Assembly: GCA_947625055.1 (NCBI GenBank)
Contig: CANQMT010000001.1
Span: forward strand, 62,001-126,000
DNA length: 64,000 nucleotides
Direction: 5' to 3'
DNA from: an uncultured Monoglobus sp.
GTDB lineage: Bacteria > Bacillota > Clostridia > Monoglobales > Monoglobaceae
Each line of letters begins with the position of its first letter. Position 1 is the stretch's first letter. Positions 44,079-52,828 of the stretch are shown here, one piece after another. The notes beneath the pieces are model-generated. The model saw only the letters and a list, made by a program, of their open reading frames with translations, ran no database searches and was not told where the DNA came from. A program made the translations under genes and the position numbers.

Positions 44079-45062
44079 TCAATTTGTTCCTTTACTCATC
44101 TCCGACATCGCATCAAGGATGTTGTCCGCTTTTAAAACCTGATTGTAATACGCCCGTATGCTTTCCATATCATTAATAATTCCGCAGTCTTCAATTTCCT
44201 GTAACGCAATCACGCTCAACGCGACGCGGTAATTTATAAACAGCTCCAGCTTATCCCAATAATTTTCGCCGCACTCTTTATTAAGGGAATATCCGATTTT
44301 AAGGTATGGCAGGATGTCCTCGGAAATCACCTTCCGGAAGTTTTCTCCGTGCATATACCCTCTTTGCAGAATATCAACAATAAAAACAGCAACATCAAGC
44401 AAATAATGTGCATATATGCAGCTATCAAAGTCAAACAGCCATATATTGTTTGTTTCCACAAAGAAATTGGCAAGATGAAAATCACCATGGCACAGACCAT
44501 ACACGCCGACATCTTTCGGCAACGCCTCGATTTCATTAACAATTCCCTCGATTTTATCCTGAATATCCTTGTCAAAACGATCACGCAAACGATTCCAGCG
44601 CCAGTCGAAATCCTCTTTCAAGGTTTTCCTTTTATAATGCATACCAAGTCTCTGCTCATCCTCGCTGGCCTTATGAATCATTCCGAGCAGTTCGCCAACG
44701 CATATAAAGAACATGGGTTTTACCTCGGTCACTGTCTGCACATTGCCGCGCGCTGTGCGGAACATACTCGCGCGGTATGTAATACCGTCAATCATAAATT
44801 CCTCAATTATTTTGTTTCTTAATGAGGTCGACGGCTCGCAGATGGTTTGTTTGAATTGCTTCAAATCGTCTACCCACATAAGCTCGCTTAAAAGTTCCTT
44901 CCGGCTCTTTTTCGGTGTCATGCTCACTCGTATCATATACGGTTTGCCGGGAAAAATAAACGCATAATTCTGTGTGGAAAATTTACATTCAGCTTCTTTA
45001 ATATCCATCCCGTAGTAATCCAGGAGAATCTCGCGCATTTGCTGCATTAACTTCTCATTCAT
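44079..45062 (-). CDS. Aminoglycoside phosphotransferase/choline kinase-like protein
   Basis: A 327-residue APH-fold kinase. The Brenner motif is LCHGDFHLANFF (catalytic Asp) and the metal-binding motif IWLFDFDSC. The N-terminal lobe is FIFPGKPYMIRVSMT with a Lys/Arg-rich stretch; the classic nucleotide Lys is replaced by R in MIRV. Substrates include sugars, choline, homoserine and drugs, so resistance cannot be assumed. Its stop is coupled to the MATE fusion gene, suggesting that the pair acts on one compound. AAAAAGGAG precedes the ATG; a 180-base leader precedes that. Confidence 0.8.
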   Translation of the reverse strand: MNEKLMQQMREILLDYYGMDIKEAECKFSTQNYAFIFPGKPYMIRVSMTPKKSRKELLSELMWVDDLKQFKQTICEPSTSLRNKIIEEFMIDGITYRASMFRTARGNVQTVTEVKPMFFICVGELLGMIHKASEDEQRLGMHYKRKTLKEDFDWRWNRLRDRFDKDIQDKIEGIVNEIEALPKDVGVYGLCHGDFHLANFFVETNNIWLFDFDSCIYAHYLLDVAVFIVDILQRGYMHGENFRKVISEDILPYLKIGYSLNKECGENYWDKLELFINYRVALSVIALQEIEDCGIINDMESIRAYYNQVLKADNILDAMSEMSKGTN

Positions 45063-45245
45063 TTTATTCTTTCACTCCTTTTTCAGCGTCAGCGTATCGC
45101 TACGCTGCTGTTTTCAACTGTAACCTCTGAATTTTGTTATAACAACCTATATAGCTTCACCTCCCGAACTATAACTTTTTGCAATAACAGCATAACTGAA
45201 ATTATATTATTTAGAATATGCAGTTTTGTCTGCATAGATATAAAA
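45063..45245 (-). promoter_or_regulatory. Long leader of the APH-MATE operon
   Basis: About 180 bases between the promoter and the start codon. It contains hairpins TGCAG-ACAAAA-CTGCA and CAGCGTA-GCGA-TACGCTG and a ribosome-like GGGAGGTGAAG with no clear reading frame after it. It could be an attenuation leader, but no known riboswitch is recognised. Confidence 0.4.
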
Positions 45246-45275
45246 ATTATAACGCAAAAACATTATGTTTGTCAA
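45246..45275 (-). promoter_or_regulatory. Promoter of the APH-MATE operon
   Basis: Minus strand TTGACA (45275-45270), 18-base spacer, TATAAT (45251-45246). Confidence 0.82.
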
Positions 45276-45386
45276 TGATCCCCGCTGATTTTTCCGGCTT
45301 TAGATTAAATATTTTGAAAAATACTTTTTATGGATTTTTGTAATTATTTTCTGTGAAAAAATAAGAAAATATCACGCATTTTGGTC

Positions 45387-46220
45387 TTATTCAAGGAATT
45401 TATCGCGAAGCGTTTCTATCTTCTCGTCTGTGAGGCCGAGTCCGTCTTTCAGATAATTCCGGACCGAGCCGTACTCGCCCTCAACGCTTTCGATCGCCTT
45501 GTTCAGGAAGTCCTCGCTGACCGAGGCCGCGGAACCGACAAATTCTTTCGATTCTTCCTCGTTAAGTCCGAGTTCCTCGGCTCTCGCACTGCTCTTCTCT
45601 ATAAGCTCGGAGTATGCGTCGTTGGTCATAAGATAGTCCTGCTTTATCGTTTCATCGTCCGCGCCAAGCGCATAAAGCAGCAGCACAGCGGCCATTCCGG
45701 CTCTGTCCTTGCCCTGCGTGCAGTGCCACAGCGCCGCGCGTCCGTCCTCAAGCGCCAGCAGCTTGTCAAAGAATTGCGTGTACGCATTCTTGCCCTCGTC
45801 GGTCAAAAGCATTTTTTTATAGATCGTCGAGAGTCCGTAATGCCTCGCGAGCGTGACATAAATCTCTTCGGGGTCTCCGGAGGCGGTTGCAGCTCCCAAT
45901 GCCGCCCTGGTATCATCGTCGTAAAGCGCCGAGTTGAAAACCGGAAGCGACAAATTTTCGGCACCCTCCACCTCTTTGTCGGGCTGCGAGACGCGCTCCG
46001 ACTCGGTTCGAAAATCAAATATGTACTCAACATGATATTTATCGGAAAGCGTTTTCGCACCCTCGTCGGTGAGCGTGTTCAGCGACGCGCTTCTGAGCAG
46101 CACTCCGTCCTTTATTTTCCGTCCGTCCGCGCAGACATATCCGCCGAGCTGCCTTGCGTTTGCGGCGCTTGAAAGTCCGATTGAGTGATTTGAGCGCAAA
46201 GTATCGTTATCCATGCTCAT
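45387..46220 (-). CDS. Tyrosine-protein phosphatase (Y_phosphatase3 type)
   Basis: A 277-residue dual-specificity or lipid-type tyrosine phosphatase. The N-terminal family block is NARQLGGYVCADGRKIKDGV, then FDFRTESER; the catalytic P-loop HCTQGKDRAG holds the nucleophilic Cys and Arg. Such proteins (MptpB/LipA type) act on phosphotyrosine, phosphoserine or phosphoinositides. No signal peptide or membrane helix, so cytoplasmic unless exported otherwise. AGGAG precedes the ATG. It stands alone; its partner is unknown. Confidence 0.88.
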   Translation of the reverse strand: MSMDNDTLRSNHSIGLSSAANARQLGGYVCADGRKIKDGVLLRSASLNTLTDEGAKTLSDKYHVEYIFDFRTESERVSQPDKEVEGAENLSLPVFNSALYDDDTRAALGAATASGDPEEIYVTLARHYGLSTIYKKMLLTDEGKNAYTQFFDKLLALEDGRAALWHCTQGKDRAGMAAVLLLYALGADDETIKQDYLMTNDAYSELIEKSSARAEELGLNEEESKEFVGSAASVSEDFLNKAIESVEGEYGSVRNYLKDGLGLTDEKIETLRDKFLE

Positions 46221-46570
46221 AAAAATATTTCTCCTGTTCGTTAATCATGTTACTTTTATTTTATTATATCATATTTTAAATATTATTGAAAGTCCGTTTA
46301 TGTCAAAAAACAAGTCTTTTACGCCAAAACCATTGACTAATCCTCTAAAATAAAATATTATATAATAAATATATTATGTTCAAATTTAAGATTTAAGATT
46401 AATGTTGAAATTCACGATTGCTTCAGCCGTTAACATAAATCATGAAGATGATTTTGTCCGGATGCTTGTCGGCTTGAGCAGAGAAAGATTTTTCCCGATT
46501 GCGAAAAATCTTATCGGCGCGGTAAAATTTTGATATATCCGGCCGTGAAATTATTTTTTGGCAAATGTTA
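46221..46570. other. Gene-free AT-rich stretch
   Basis: About 350 bases. I see no RNA or repeat. A 43-codon open frame at 46402-46533 lacks a ribosome site and was not called. The YbjQ promoter ends the stretch. Confidence 0.5.
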
Positions 46571-46599
46571 TTGAAATAATAAAAAAAATATTATATAAT
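46571..46599 (+). promoter_or_regulatory. Promoter of the YbjQ/NlpC operon
   Basis: TTGAAA (46571-46576), 17 A/T-rich bases, TATAAT (46594-46599). Confidence 0.8.
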
Positions 46600-46664
46600 G
46601 GTAACGGTAACACGAAAAGAAATTTGAGAAAATTTAATTAATTTATATACATGGAGGTAATTTT

Positions 46665-46982
46665 ATGCTATTGGTCAACACGGATAATATCGCCGGAAAA
46701 GAGCTTGAGATGCTCGGCCTCGTAAAAGGCAGCACGATCCAGACAAAGAATATCGGCAAGGACATCACACAAAGCTTTAAAAACCTTGTCGGCGGCGAGC
46801 TTAAATCTTACACAAAAATGATGAACGAGGCGAGAGACATCGCAACCACAAGAATGATCGAGGCAGCCGAGTCGCTCGGCGCCGACGCAATCGTCAACAT
46901 CCGCTACGCAACTTCGGGAATTATGCAGGGAGCCGCAGAGGTAATGGCATACGGAACCGCGGTTAAATATATTAACAAATAA
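46665..46982 (+). CDS. YbjQ family protein (UPF0145)
   Basis: A 105-residue homopentamer-fold protein of the YbjQ/UPF0145 family. Typical blocks: GLVKGSTIQTKNIGKDITQS, LKSYTKMMNEARDIATTRM and LGADAIVNIRYATSGIMQGAAE. A heavy-metal-binding role was proposed from structure in the family but is not proven. GGAGG precedes the ATG. It ends two bases before an exported NlpC/P60 protein, on the same transcript. Confidence 0.9.
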   Translation: MLLVNTDNIAGKELEMLGLVKGSTIQTKNIGKDITQSFKNLVGGELKSYTKMMNEARDIATTRMIEAAESLGADAIVNIRYATSGIMQGAAEVMAYGTAVKYINK

Positions 46983-46984
46983 TT

Positions 46985-48574
46985 ATGAGAATTAAAAGAT
47001 TAATTGCCGCGATTGCCGCAGCCGCAATAATAGTCCCGCTTCCGGTACACGCGGAAGCAGATTTGTTTTACATATGCGCCTATTACGGCGAGGACGGAAA
47101 TCTTATTGACGCCGTGGGGATAAGCGACGCCGCAAGCGATGATGAGATGAAAAACCGCCTTGACGCGTACGCTCCCGTCGGGACCTCGGAAGCCAGACTC
47201 TTCCGCTGGGACACAGATCTTGCCCCGGTCGAGGTACCGCTTGAATCGAACTATTTGAGCGGAGCCGACAGCGTCGGCGACATAAGCGACGGCACAATAA
47301 AGGCCCCGAACGTTATCGCCGAAATGTGCGTTTCGTCGTTCTGGACCGCAAAGCGCAGCGATCCCGACAGTATAATAATGAACGGGAACGAGATCGCAGC
47401 TCTCAACAGAAAAATACTTGACACGCCGGCCACGAACACAAACGACCTTTCGGCCATCGATGAGACATATAACGGTCGGAGCATGGCCGATTCGGCTGCG
47501 GCATTTGAGTCGCCGCCCGGACTTTACCTGAACGGAAATCCGGTTCCCGAGAGCTATTATCAGGCTGTCAGAGATAACATCAAAAACGCTCCGGTCACTG
47601 CAAACATGCGCCTCAAATACGGATTCGCGGTAAACCGCACGGAAATGAAGGCGTATCCATACCCTGATTATCTCTCCGACGATCCGAACGATCCCGAATG
47701 GGACGACCTTGTGTCGAGCGCGATTTTGGTGAACGAGCCACTGGTTATATATTTTACAACCGCCGACGGCAAATTCAGCTTTGTCAAAAGTGCGTGCTGC
47801 TCGGGCTGGGCACCCACAGAGGATATCGCGTTCTGCGCTGATAAAACCGAGTGGGAAAAAGCGCGTTCCCCCGAGCAATTCCTCGTTGTCACAGATCAAA
47901 AGGTCTATCTTGAGCCGAGCAGCGACGCCGACTTGAACGAAAAGCTGCTGACGATGGGAACATCTCTCGAACTTGTCACGGACCACAATGACAAGGTGGC
48001 GAACCGTCTGCCCTGGAACAACTACATCGTGAAGATCCCCGCGCGCCGCGAGGACGGCAGCTTTTATCAAAAGCTCGCCATGATCCCGCTTAACCGCGGA
48101 GTGAACGTGGGCTATCTGCCGTACAGCGAAAGCAACATAACAGATCTGGCGTTCAAATCGCTCGGCAACCGCTACGGCTGGGGAGGCATGATGAATTCAC
48201 AGGACTGCTCCTCCTTTGTGCGCGAGATCTACAAATGCTTCGGCTTTGAACTGCCAAGGAACACCACATGGCAGTCCGAAATACCCGCGGACGTTACCGA
48301 TATGAGCGCGATGACAAACGATCAGAAAAAGGCCTTGCTTGACACCCTTCCTCCGGGAGCGATCCTGATATTTCCCGGTCATGAGATGCTTTATATAGGC
48401 GAGGACAACGGTTTTTATTACACGGTGAACGACGTCAGCTCGCTTGTCAGCCCCGCGGATCCCGCGGGAGGCGTCATAAGGCCGCGCTCGGTCGTGCTCA
48501 ACGACCTTTCGACTCTCCGCGCGAACGGCACCACCTGGCTTGACAATCTGACAACGGCTGTTGTCATAAAATAA
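46985..48574 (+). CDS. Exported NlpC/P60 peptidoglycan hydrolase
   Basis: A 529-residue exported protein. Signal peptide: residues 1-23 ending VHA. Residues 25-90 form a small domain that is also present in the 5'-nucleotidase at 52829 (FYICAYYGEDGNLIDAVGIS, then ARLFRWDTDLAPVE). Two SH3-like modules lie around 210-390. The C-terminal NlpC/P60 domain (about 385-529) has the nucleophile Cys408 (SQDCSSFV) and His466 (FPGHEMLYIG). Such enzymes cut between D-Glu and the next residue in wall peptides. No ribosome site is visible before the ATG; it is probably coupled to ybjQ. Confidence 0.87.
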   Translation: MRIKRLIAAIAAAAIIVPLPVHAEADLFYICAYYGEDGNLIDAVGISDAASDDEMKNRLDAYAPVGTSEARLFRWDTDLAPVEVPLESNYLSGADSVGDISDGTIKAPNVIAEMCVSSFWTAKRSDPDSIIMNGNEIAALNRKILDTPATNTNDLSAIDETYNGRSMADSAAAFESPPGLYLNGNPVPESYYQAVRDNIKNAPVTANMRLKYGFAVNRTEMKAYPYPDYLSDDPNDPEWDDLVSSAILVNEPLVIYFTTADGKFSFVKSACCSGWAPTEDIAFCADKTEWEKARSPEQFLVVTDQKVYLEPSSDADLNEKLLTMGTSLELVTDHNDKVANRLPWNNYIVKIPARREDGSFYQKLAMIPLNRGVNVGYLPYSESNITDLAFKSLGNRYGWGGMMNSQDCSSFVREIYKCFGFELPRNTTWQSEIPADVTDMSAMTNDQKKALLDTLPPGAILIFPGHEMLYIGEDNGFYYTVNDVSSLVSPADPAGGVIRPRSVVLNDLSTLRANGTTWLDNLTTAVVIK

Positions 48575-48623
48575 AGAATTATTAATATAATTTTAATCGC
48601 AATTAACCAAGAGAAATTTATTC

Positions 48624-48652
48624 TTGATTTTTTCGACCGAATATGTTATACT
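48624..48652 (+). promoter_or_regulatory. Promoter of the STAS gene
   Basis: TTGATT (48624-48629), 17 bases, TATACT (48647-48652). Confidence 0.75.
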
Positions 48653-48689
48653 TATTAAAATATAAAATATCACGAAGGAGTATTAGAAT

Positions 48690-48992
48690 ATGAAGATCAA
48701 TCTTAAACAAAACGATTCGAGCGTGACGATCGCGCTTGAAGGAAGACTTGATACGAACACCGCTCCCGAGCTTGAAAACAAACTCGGAGAGCTTGACGGC
48801 ATTAATGAGCTTTGCTTTGACTTCTCAGACCTTGTTTATATTTCCAGCGCAGGACTCAGGGTTCTGCTGGCCGCTCAGAAAAAGATGAACGCTTCGGACG
48901 GGAGCATGACGGTATTAAACCCGAACGAGCTTATAACCGAGGTTTTTGAGGCCACAGGCTTTGATGAGATCCTGGATATCAAAAACGCGTAA
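48690..48992 (+). CDS. STAS anti-sigma factor antagonist (RsbV/SpoIIAA type)
   Basis: A 100-residue STAS protein. GRLDTNTAPELENKL is the opening block, and FSDLVYISSAGLRVLL holds the phosphorylatable Ser-Ser pair typical of RsbV/SpoIIAA. Unphosphorylated antagonists bind an RsbW-type kinase and free its sigma factor or other target. It is convergent with the SpoIIE/RsbW hybrid, whose phosphatase would be expected to dephosphorylate it. GAAGGAG precedes the ATG. Cytoplasmic. Confidence 0.92.
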   Translation: MKINLKQNDSSVTIALEGRLDTNTAPELENKLGELDGINELCFDFSDLVYISSAGLRVLLAAQKKMNASDGSMTVLNPNELITEVFEATGFDEILDIKNA

Positions 48993-49009
48993 ATACTTAT
49001 TATGCCAAC

Positions 49010-49042
49010 AAAACCGCCGGCTTTGAAAGCCGGCGGTTTTTG
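49010..49042 (+). terminator. Bidirectional terminator
   Basis: Perfect stem AAAACCGCCGGCTTT / AAAGCCGGCGGTTTT, sharing bases in the loop, followed by TTTTT; serves STAS and the convergent hybrid. Confidence 0.85.
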
Positions 49043-49064
49043 ACTGCGCATATTTTGCGGCGCT

Positions 49065-51914
49065 TTAAAGCAGAGCGACGGTCAGGAGCAGCACGTTTTT
49101 GTCGCCCTCGCGAGTATACTCCATAGACTCGGTCATTTTGCGTACGAGCAGTATGCCCAGGCCTCCGATCTGACGCTCATCGGCCGACAGAGTGATGTCG
49201 GGCTCCGGAGCCTCGAGAGGATTATACGCCACTCCGTTGTCCTCAAATCTCAGATAAAGCTTTCCGTTCTTTATCGACCAGGATATCGAGGAGGAATTTG
49301 CGCGGCTGTGGTTCAGTATATTCGCGTAGATCTCGTCGATCGCTATGCTCACGCGGTTTCCGATCCTCGGTACCACGTCGAGCTTGGACTTGATCCTGTC
49401 GGTGAAGTCCATTACGGCCTCGGTGGATTTTTCTCCGGGAATAAAGGTTATCGAATTGTCGCCGCACACATAGTTGAGCGTGAAGCTAAGCATCGTTATG
49501 TCGTCGAACTGCGGCGTATCTGCTGCGAAGATATCCAAATCGGATTTTACCGCGCGGCAGATTCCCTCTGATCCGATCACGGCGTTCGAAGTGACAACTT
49601 TAAGCAGGCGCTCATCGCCGTAGAATTCCTCGTTTTTGTTGTTGGACTCCGTAACGCCGTCCGTATAGGCGAAGATCCGATCGCCCGGCATGAGCTGCAG
49701 CTCGTATCTGCGGTATTTGAGACCGTCCATGCCGCCCAGAACAAAACCCGCTTTCTGATTCATATACTCGCATGTGCCGTTGGCGCGGCAGATTATCGGC
49801 GGATTGTGGCCGGCGTTGGCGCAGGAGAGAAGACCGGTCTTTAAGTCAAGCACTCCGATCCACGCCGTAACGAACATGCCCGCGTCGTTGTTTTCACAGA
49901 GCTTCTCGTTCGCGTTTGTGAAGATATCCTCAACGCTCAGTCCGCTTTCGGCCAGATCCTTAATAACCGATTTCGCGCGCATCATGAACATCGCGGCAGG
50001 TATGCCCTTGCCTGAAACGTCAGCGATAACAAAGGCTATTGATGAATTGCTTAACATATAGAAGTCGTAAAAGTCTCCTCCTACTTCCTTCGCCGTGAAC
50101 ATCTGAGCGTAAACGTCAAATTCCTTTCTGCCGGGGAACGGCGGGAACACGGTAGGGATCGACGAATACTGTATCTGCTTGGCAAATTCGAGCTCTTTGT
50201 CGATCCTCGCCTCGGCTTCGGAAATATAGCGCTTCAGCGTGGTTACGGTCGAGTTGATGTCATCAGAGAGCGAGGCGAACTCACGGTTCGTGCGCACGTT
50301 AACGGTCACGTCAAGGTCGCCGCCGGTTATCTTTGAAAGCGAGCGGTTAATTTCATCTATATTGCTGATTATAACCTTTTTGAGCAGGAAGTATATCAAT
50401 ATGAACAGCATTGCGAATATGAGTATTTCCGTAAAGAGGCTCAGATATATCGAAACGTTGCTCATAAATTCGGCTTCGGATTTCGGGATCGCGCCGAATA
50501 TGTAATATCCCTCGACAAAGGCGTATTCACCAAAATACGTAGTGCCGTATATATTTGTTTCAAACACAGACCGCTCCGGGTTTGATTCGGTATCGACCCA
50601 GATCCCAAGCGCGCGGAGGTTCTTTCCCGAATACTCGCTGCCGATCGCGGCGATGTTCCAGTCTTTGTCGCAGATCACGATAAATCCGCTGTTGCCGATA
50701 TGACGGTTCCTGGCGATCTTGCCGACGAATGTGTCAATATCAGCCTTGAACTGGCTGTTGTCATATCCCACCTGAATGAACCCTCCGTCGGGAAGTGCAA
50801 CTGCGGCGTATTTTCTGTACTCGCCGCCGCTATAGGTTTGCGGCATGTAACGCTGAACGTAATAGTCAGCCTCTCCTCTGTTGATCACCAGGAATTCTGC
50901 CGCCTGTTCACCGGAGCTCATGTCAAATCCGATATAATCGGGGTTGCTTCCCGCGGTGATTATACCGTTTTTATCAATAATATTTATCTCTTTGGTGTTA
51001 TATTGCTCGGCTAACCTAATGAAATATTCGGTATCGCCTCCGCCCGAGGCAATGTACGAATTCGCGATGACGCGGGTCTTATCCAAAAGATTTTCGTCCG
51101 AGACGTCGCTTATGTCCTCGATGACGTCGCCGATGCTGGTGGTTATCACCGATTCGCTCTCCATGCTTGACATTCTGCTCTGGAGAACAAATGTGAATAC
51201 ACTTGTCAGTGTGTAGGCTATCACAACGCAGATAAACAGCCACTTCTGAAAAGTTTTTGAAATGCGTTTCTCATTCTTATCCGATAACTTAAACGGAAGC
51301 AGTGGCCTCTCGCGGCTTACAAGCGTCACGGATATGATAGAAAATCCGACCGCGAGAAGATTGTACAAAATCATCGGCAGAGTCGCGCCGCGCACAAACG
51401 AAAATGCCGTCAAAGCGTCATTCATGTTCGTAAAGAAGATCATCAGCATGTGGAATACCTCGCAGATGACCGCGGCTCCCACGCCGTATACCCATGTCGC
51501 CTTTTTGTCGTCAAACATCACCTTTCTCAGCCATGCGGCAAATATGCTGGCAACAACGGTCGAGATCGAACAGGCGATCTGCGTGTATGTTCCCGCGAGG
51601 CCGAAAAACGGCGCAACAAAGCGGTACACGCCTCCGACAATACCCGCTGTTATACCCGCAGTGCCGCCGAAAATAAGAGCGGCGCATATCGGCGAGGCGT
51701 CGCGCACGTTAATTATAACGCCGGAGCCGATATTAACGCCGATATAGTCGGTGCTCGAGATGATAGCGAGCGCGCCGAACAGGACGCCGATAATAAGCTG
51801 GCGTGCGCGTTTGTTGATCTTTCCGAAAGAAGTTTTAGTCTCCGCAAGATACAAAATGACCGACATTGCGGCGTTGTACAGCACGGGCAGAACAAGCGTG
51901 AAACTCATAAGCAA
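49065..51914 (-). CDS. Membrane sensor hybrid: LytS-like 5TM, Cache-like sensor, HAMP, SpoIIE phosphatase, RsbW-type ATPase
   Basis: A 949-residue multidomain protein. Residues 1-210: 5TM LYT-like membrane unit (TDYIGVNIGSGVIINVRDASP). About 228-500: membrane-bound extracytoplasmic sensor of Cache type. About 505-560: HAMP-like region. About 585-790: SpoIIE PP2C phosphatase (AKEVGGDFYDFY, ADVSGKGIPAAMFM, YTDGVTES, FDDITML). About 815-949: RsbW-like ATPase (SIAIDEIYANILNHS, FEDNGVAYNP, GGLGILLVRKM). It thus carries both the phosphatase and the kinase of a partner-switch. The obvious substrate is the STAS protein at 48690. Start: ATG 51914 after GGAGTGATT. Confidence 0.9.
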   Translation of the reverse strand: MLMSFTLVLPVLYNAAMSVILYLAETKTSFGKINKRARQLIIGVLFGALAIISSTDYIGVNIGSGVIINVRDASPICAALIFGGTAGITAGIVGGVYRFVAPFFGLAGTYTQIACSISTVVASIFAAWLRKVMFDDKKATWVYGVGAAVICEVFHMLMIFFTNMNDALTAFSFVRGATLPMILYNLLAVGFSIISVTLVSRERPLLPFKLSDKNEKRISKTFQKWLFICVVIAYTLTSVFTFVLQSRMSSMESESVITTSIGDVIEDISDVSDENLLDKTRVIANSYIASGGGDTEYFIRLAEQYNTKEINIIDKNGIITAGSNPDYIGFDMSSGEQAAEFLVINRGEADYYVQRYMPQTYSGGEYRKYAAVALPDGGFIQVGYDNSQFKADIDTFVGKIARNRHIGNSGFIVICDKDWNIAAIGSEYSGKNLRALGIWVDTESNPERSVFETNIYGTTYFGEYAFVEGYYIFGAIPKSEAEFMSNVSIYLSLFTEILIFAMLFILIYFLLKKVIISNIDEINRSLSKITGGDLDVTVNVRTNREFASLSDDINSTVTTLKRYISEAEARIDKELEFAKQIQYSSIPTVFPPFPGRKEFDVYAQMFTAKEVGGDFYDFYMLSNSSIAFVIADVSGKGIPAAMFMMRAKSVIKDLAESGLSVEDIFTNANEKLCENNDAGMFVTAWIGVLDLKTGLLSCANAGHNPPIICRANGTCEYMNQKAGFVLGGMDGLKYRRYELQLMPGDRIFAYTDGVTESNNKNEEFYGDERLLKVVTSNAVIGSEGICRAVKSDLDIFAADTPQFDDITMLSFTLNYVCGDNSITFIPGEKSTEAVMDFTDRIKSKLDVVPRIGNRVSIAIDEIYANILNHSRANSSSISWSIKNGKLYLRFEDNGVAYNPLEAPEPDITLSADERQIGGLGILLVRKMTESMEYTREGDKNVLLLTVALL

Positions 51915-52042
51915 TCACTCCAAATCACATTATTATTTTTCATTATATCACAAAATAACGCGCGTGCGCAATACGTTTTTTGTCTGTGTGGCGTCATTTC
52001 ACGCCTTAAAACAAACTTTTCACGCAAAATCTCAACTTATTA

Positions 52043-52071
52043 TTGCAATTTCCGAAAAAATAATATATAAT
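52043..52071 (+). promoter_or_regulatory. Promoter of the 52171 gene
   Basis: TTGCAA (52043-52048), 17 bases, TATAAT (52066-52071). Confidence 0.78.
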
Positions 52072-52170
52072 AGTAAAATAATAAAAAATTTCCGTCCGGA
52101 TCAACATTAAACGCGATAAAGAATTTAACAGCTCCGTGACGAATGTATCAGTTATGAAAGAGGTGCCGAA

Positions 52171-52782
52171 ATGAAAACAGACGTATGTAAATTAACAAAT
52201 GACAAGTCCACCTTGGACAGTATTCTTGCAGAGGCCGAAAAATCCGCCGAATACAATAATCTTACTCCGAAACAGTCGCTTCAACTGCGGCTGCTGGCCG
52301 AGGAGATGGTCGGAATGATGCCCGAACTGCTCGAGATAGGCAGCGGCGAGTTTTGGGTAGAAAACGACGGACCCGAATTTGAGCTTCACGCGGCGATCAA
52401 AACAAAGCGTATGAGTATGGACAAAAAAGAGGAGATCATGTCGTTTTCCAAATCGGGCATAAATGCGTCGGCTAAGGGAATCATCAACAAGATCAAAATC
52501 GTGGTCGAGAGCATGGCCGACGGATATGCCGAGGCTTCGAAATACTCGGGCGACTCTAACCTTGAGTTTTACGATATGGGCTCGGCTTCAAGCGGACTGT
52601 ATAACGATCTTTGGTCAGGCGCCTGGTCGCTCAGCAGCTACAGATCAAACGCTGAAAAAAGCGATGACAAGAAATCGTGGGACGAGCTCGAAAAGTCGGT
52701 CATCGCCAATATCGCAGACGATGTTATCGTCGGCTACGTCGGACGCAAGGTCGATATAATCATTAAAAAGAAATTTGACTGA
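52171..52782 (+). CDS. Degenerate HATPase-like protein, possible anti-sigma partner
   Basis: A 203-residue protein. LTPKQSLQLRLLAEEMVGMM resembles the N box of RsbW-type ATPases but lacks the Asn that binds Mg-ATP. FWVENDGPEFELHAAIKT matches the next strand, and the end (WDELEKSVIANIADDVIVGY, then IIIKKKFD) is like the last part of that family. No DxGxG or glycine lid is seen. It may be a pseudoenzyme that binds the STAS or sigma partner without phosphorylating. It is divergent from the SpoIIE hybrid. Family membership is inference from weak similarity. Confidence 0.6.
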   Translation: MKTDVCKLTNDKSTLDSILAEAEKSAEYNNLTPKQSLQLRLLAEEMVGMMPELLEIGSGEFWVENDGPEFELHAAIKTKRMSMDKKEEIMSFSKSGINASAKGIINKIKIVVESMADGYAEASKYSGDSNLEFYDMGSASSGLYNDLWSGAWSLSSYRSNAEKSDDKKSWDELEKSVIANIADDVIVGYVGRKVDIIIKKKFD

Positions 52783-52796
52783 TTTTACAGTCAAAA

Positions 52797-52822
52797 CAGG
52801 ACGGCCGTGCGGCCGTCCTGTT
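52797..52822 (+). terminator. Bidirectional terminator
   Basis: Stem CAGGACGGCC / GGCCGTCCTG with a 4-base loop; TTTA after it and AAAA before. Serves the gene at 52171 and the convergent nucleotidase. Confidence 0.85.
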
Positions 52823-52828
52823 TATTTG

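Noticed and set aside
44079-45062. Calling the APH-like gene an antibiotic-resistance gene
   Set aside because: The fold is shared by kinases for choline, sugars and amino acids, and the sequence is not close to any resistance enzyme I recognise.
46402-46533. 43-codon open frame before ybjQ
   Set aside because: ATG lacks a ribosome site; the protein resembles nothing known. Could be a fragment of a lost gene.
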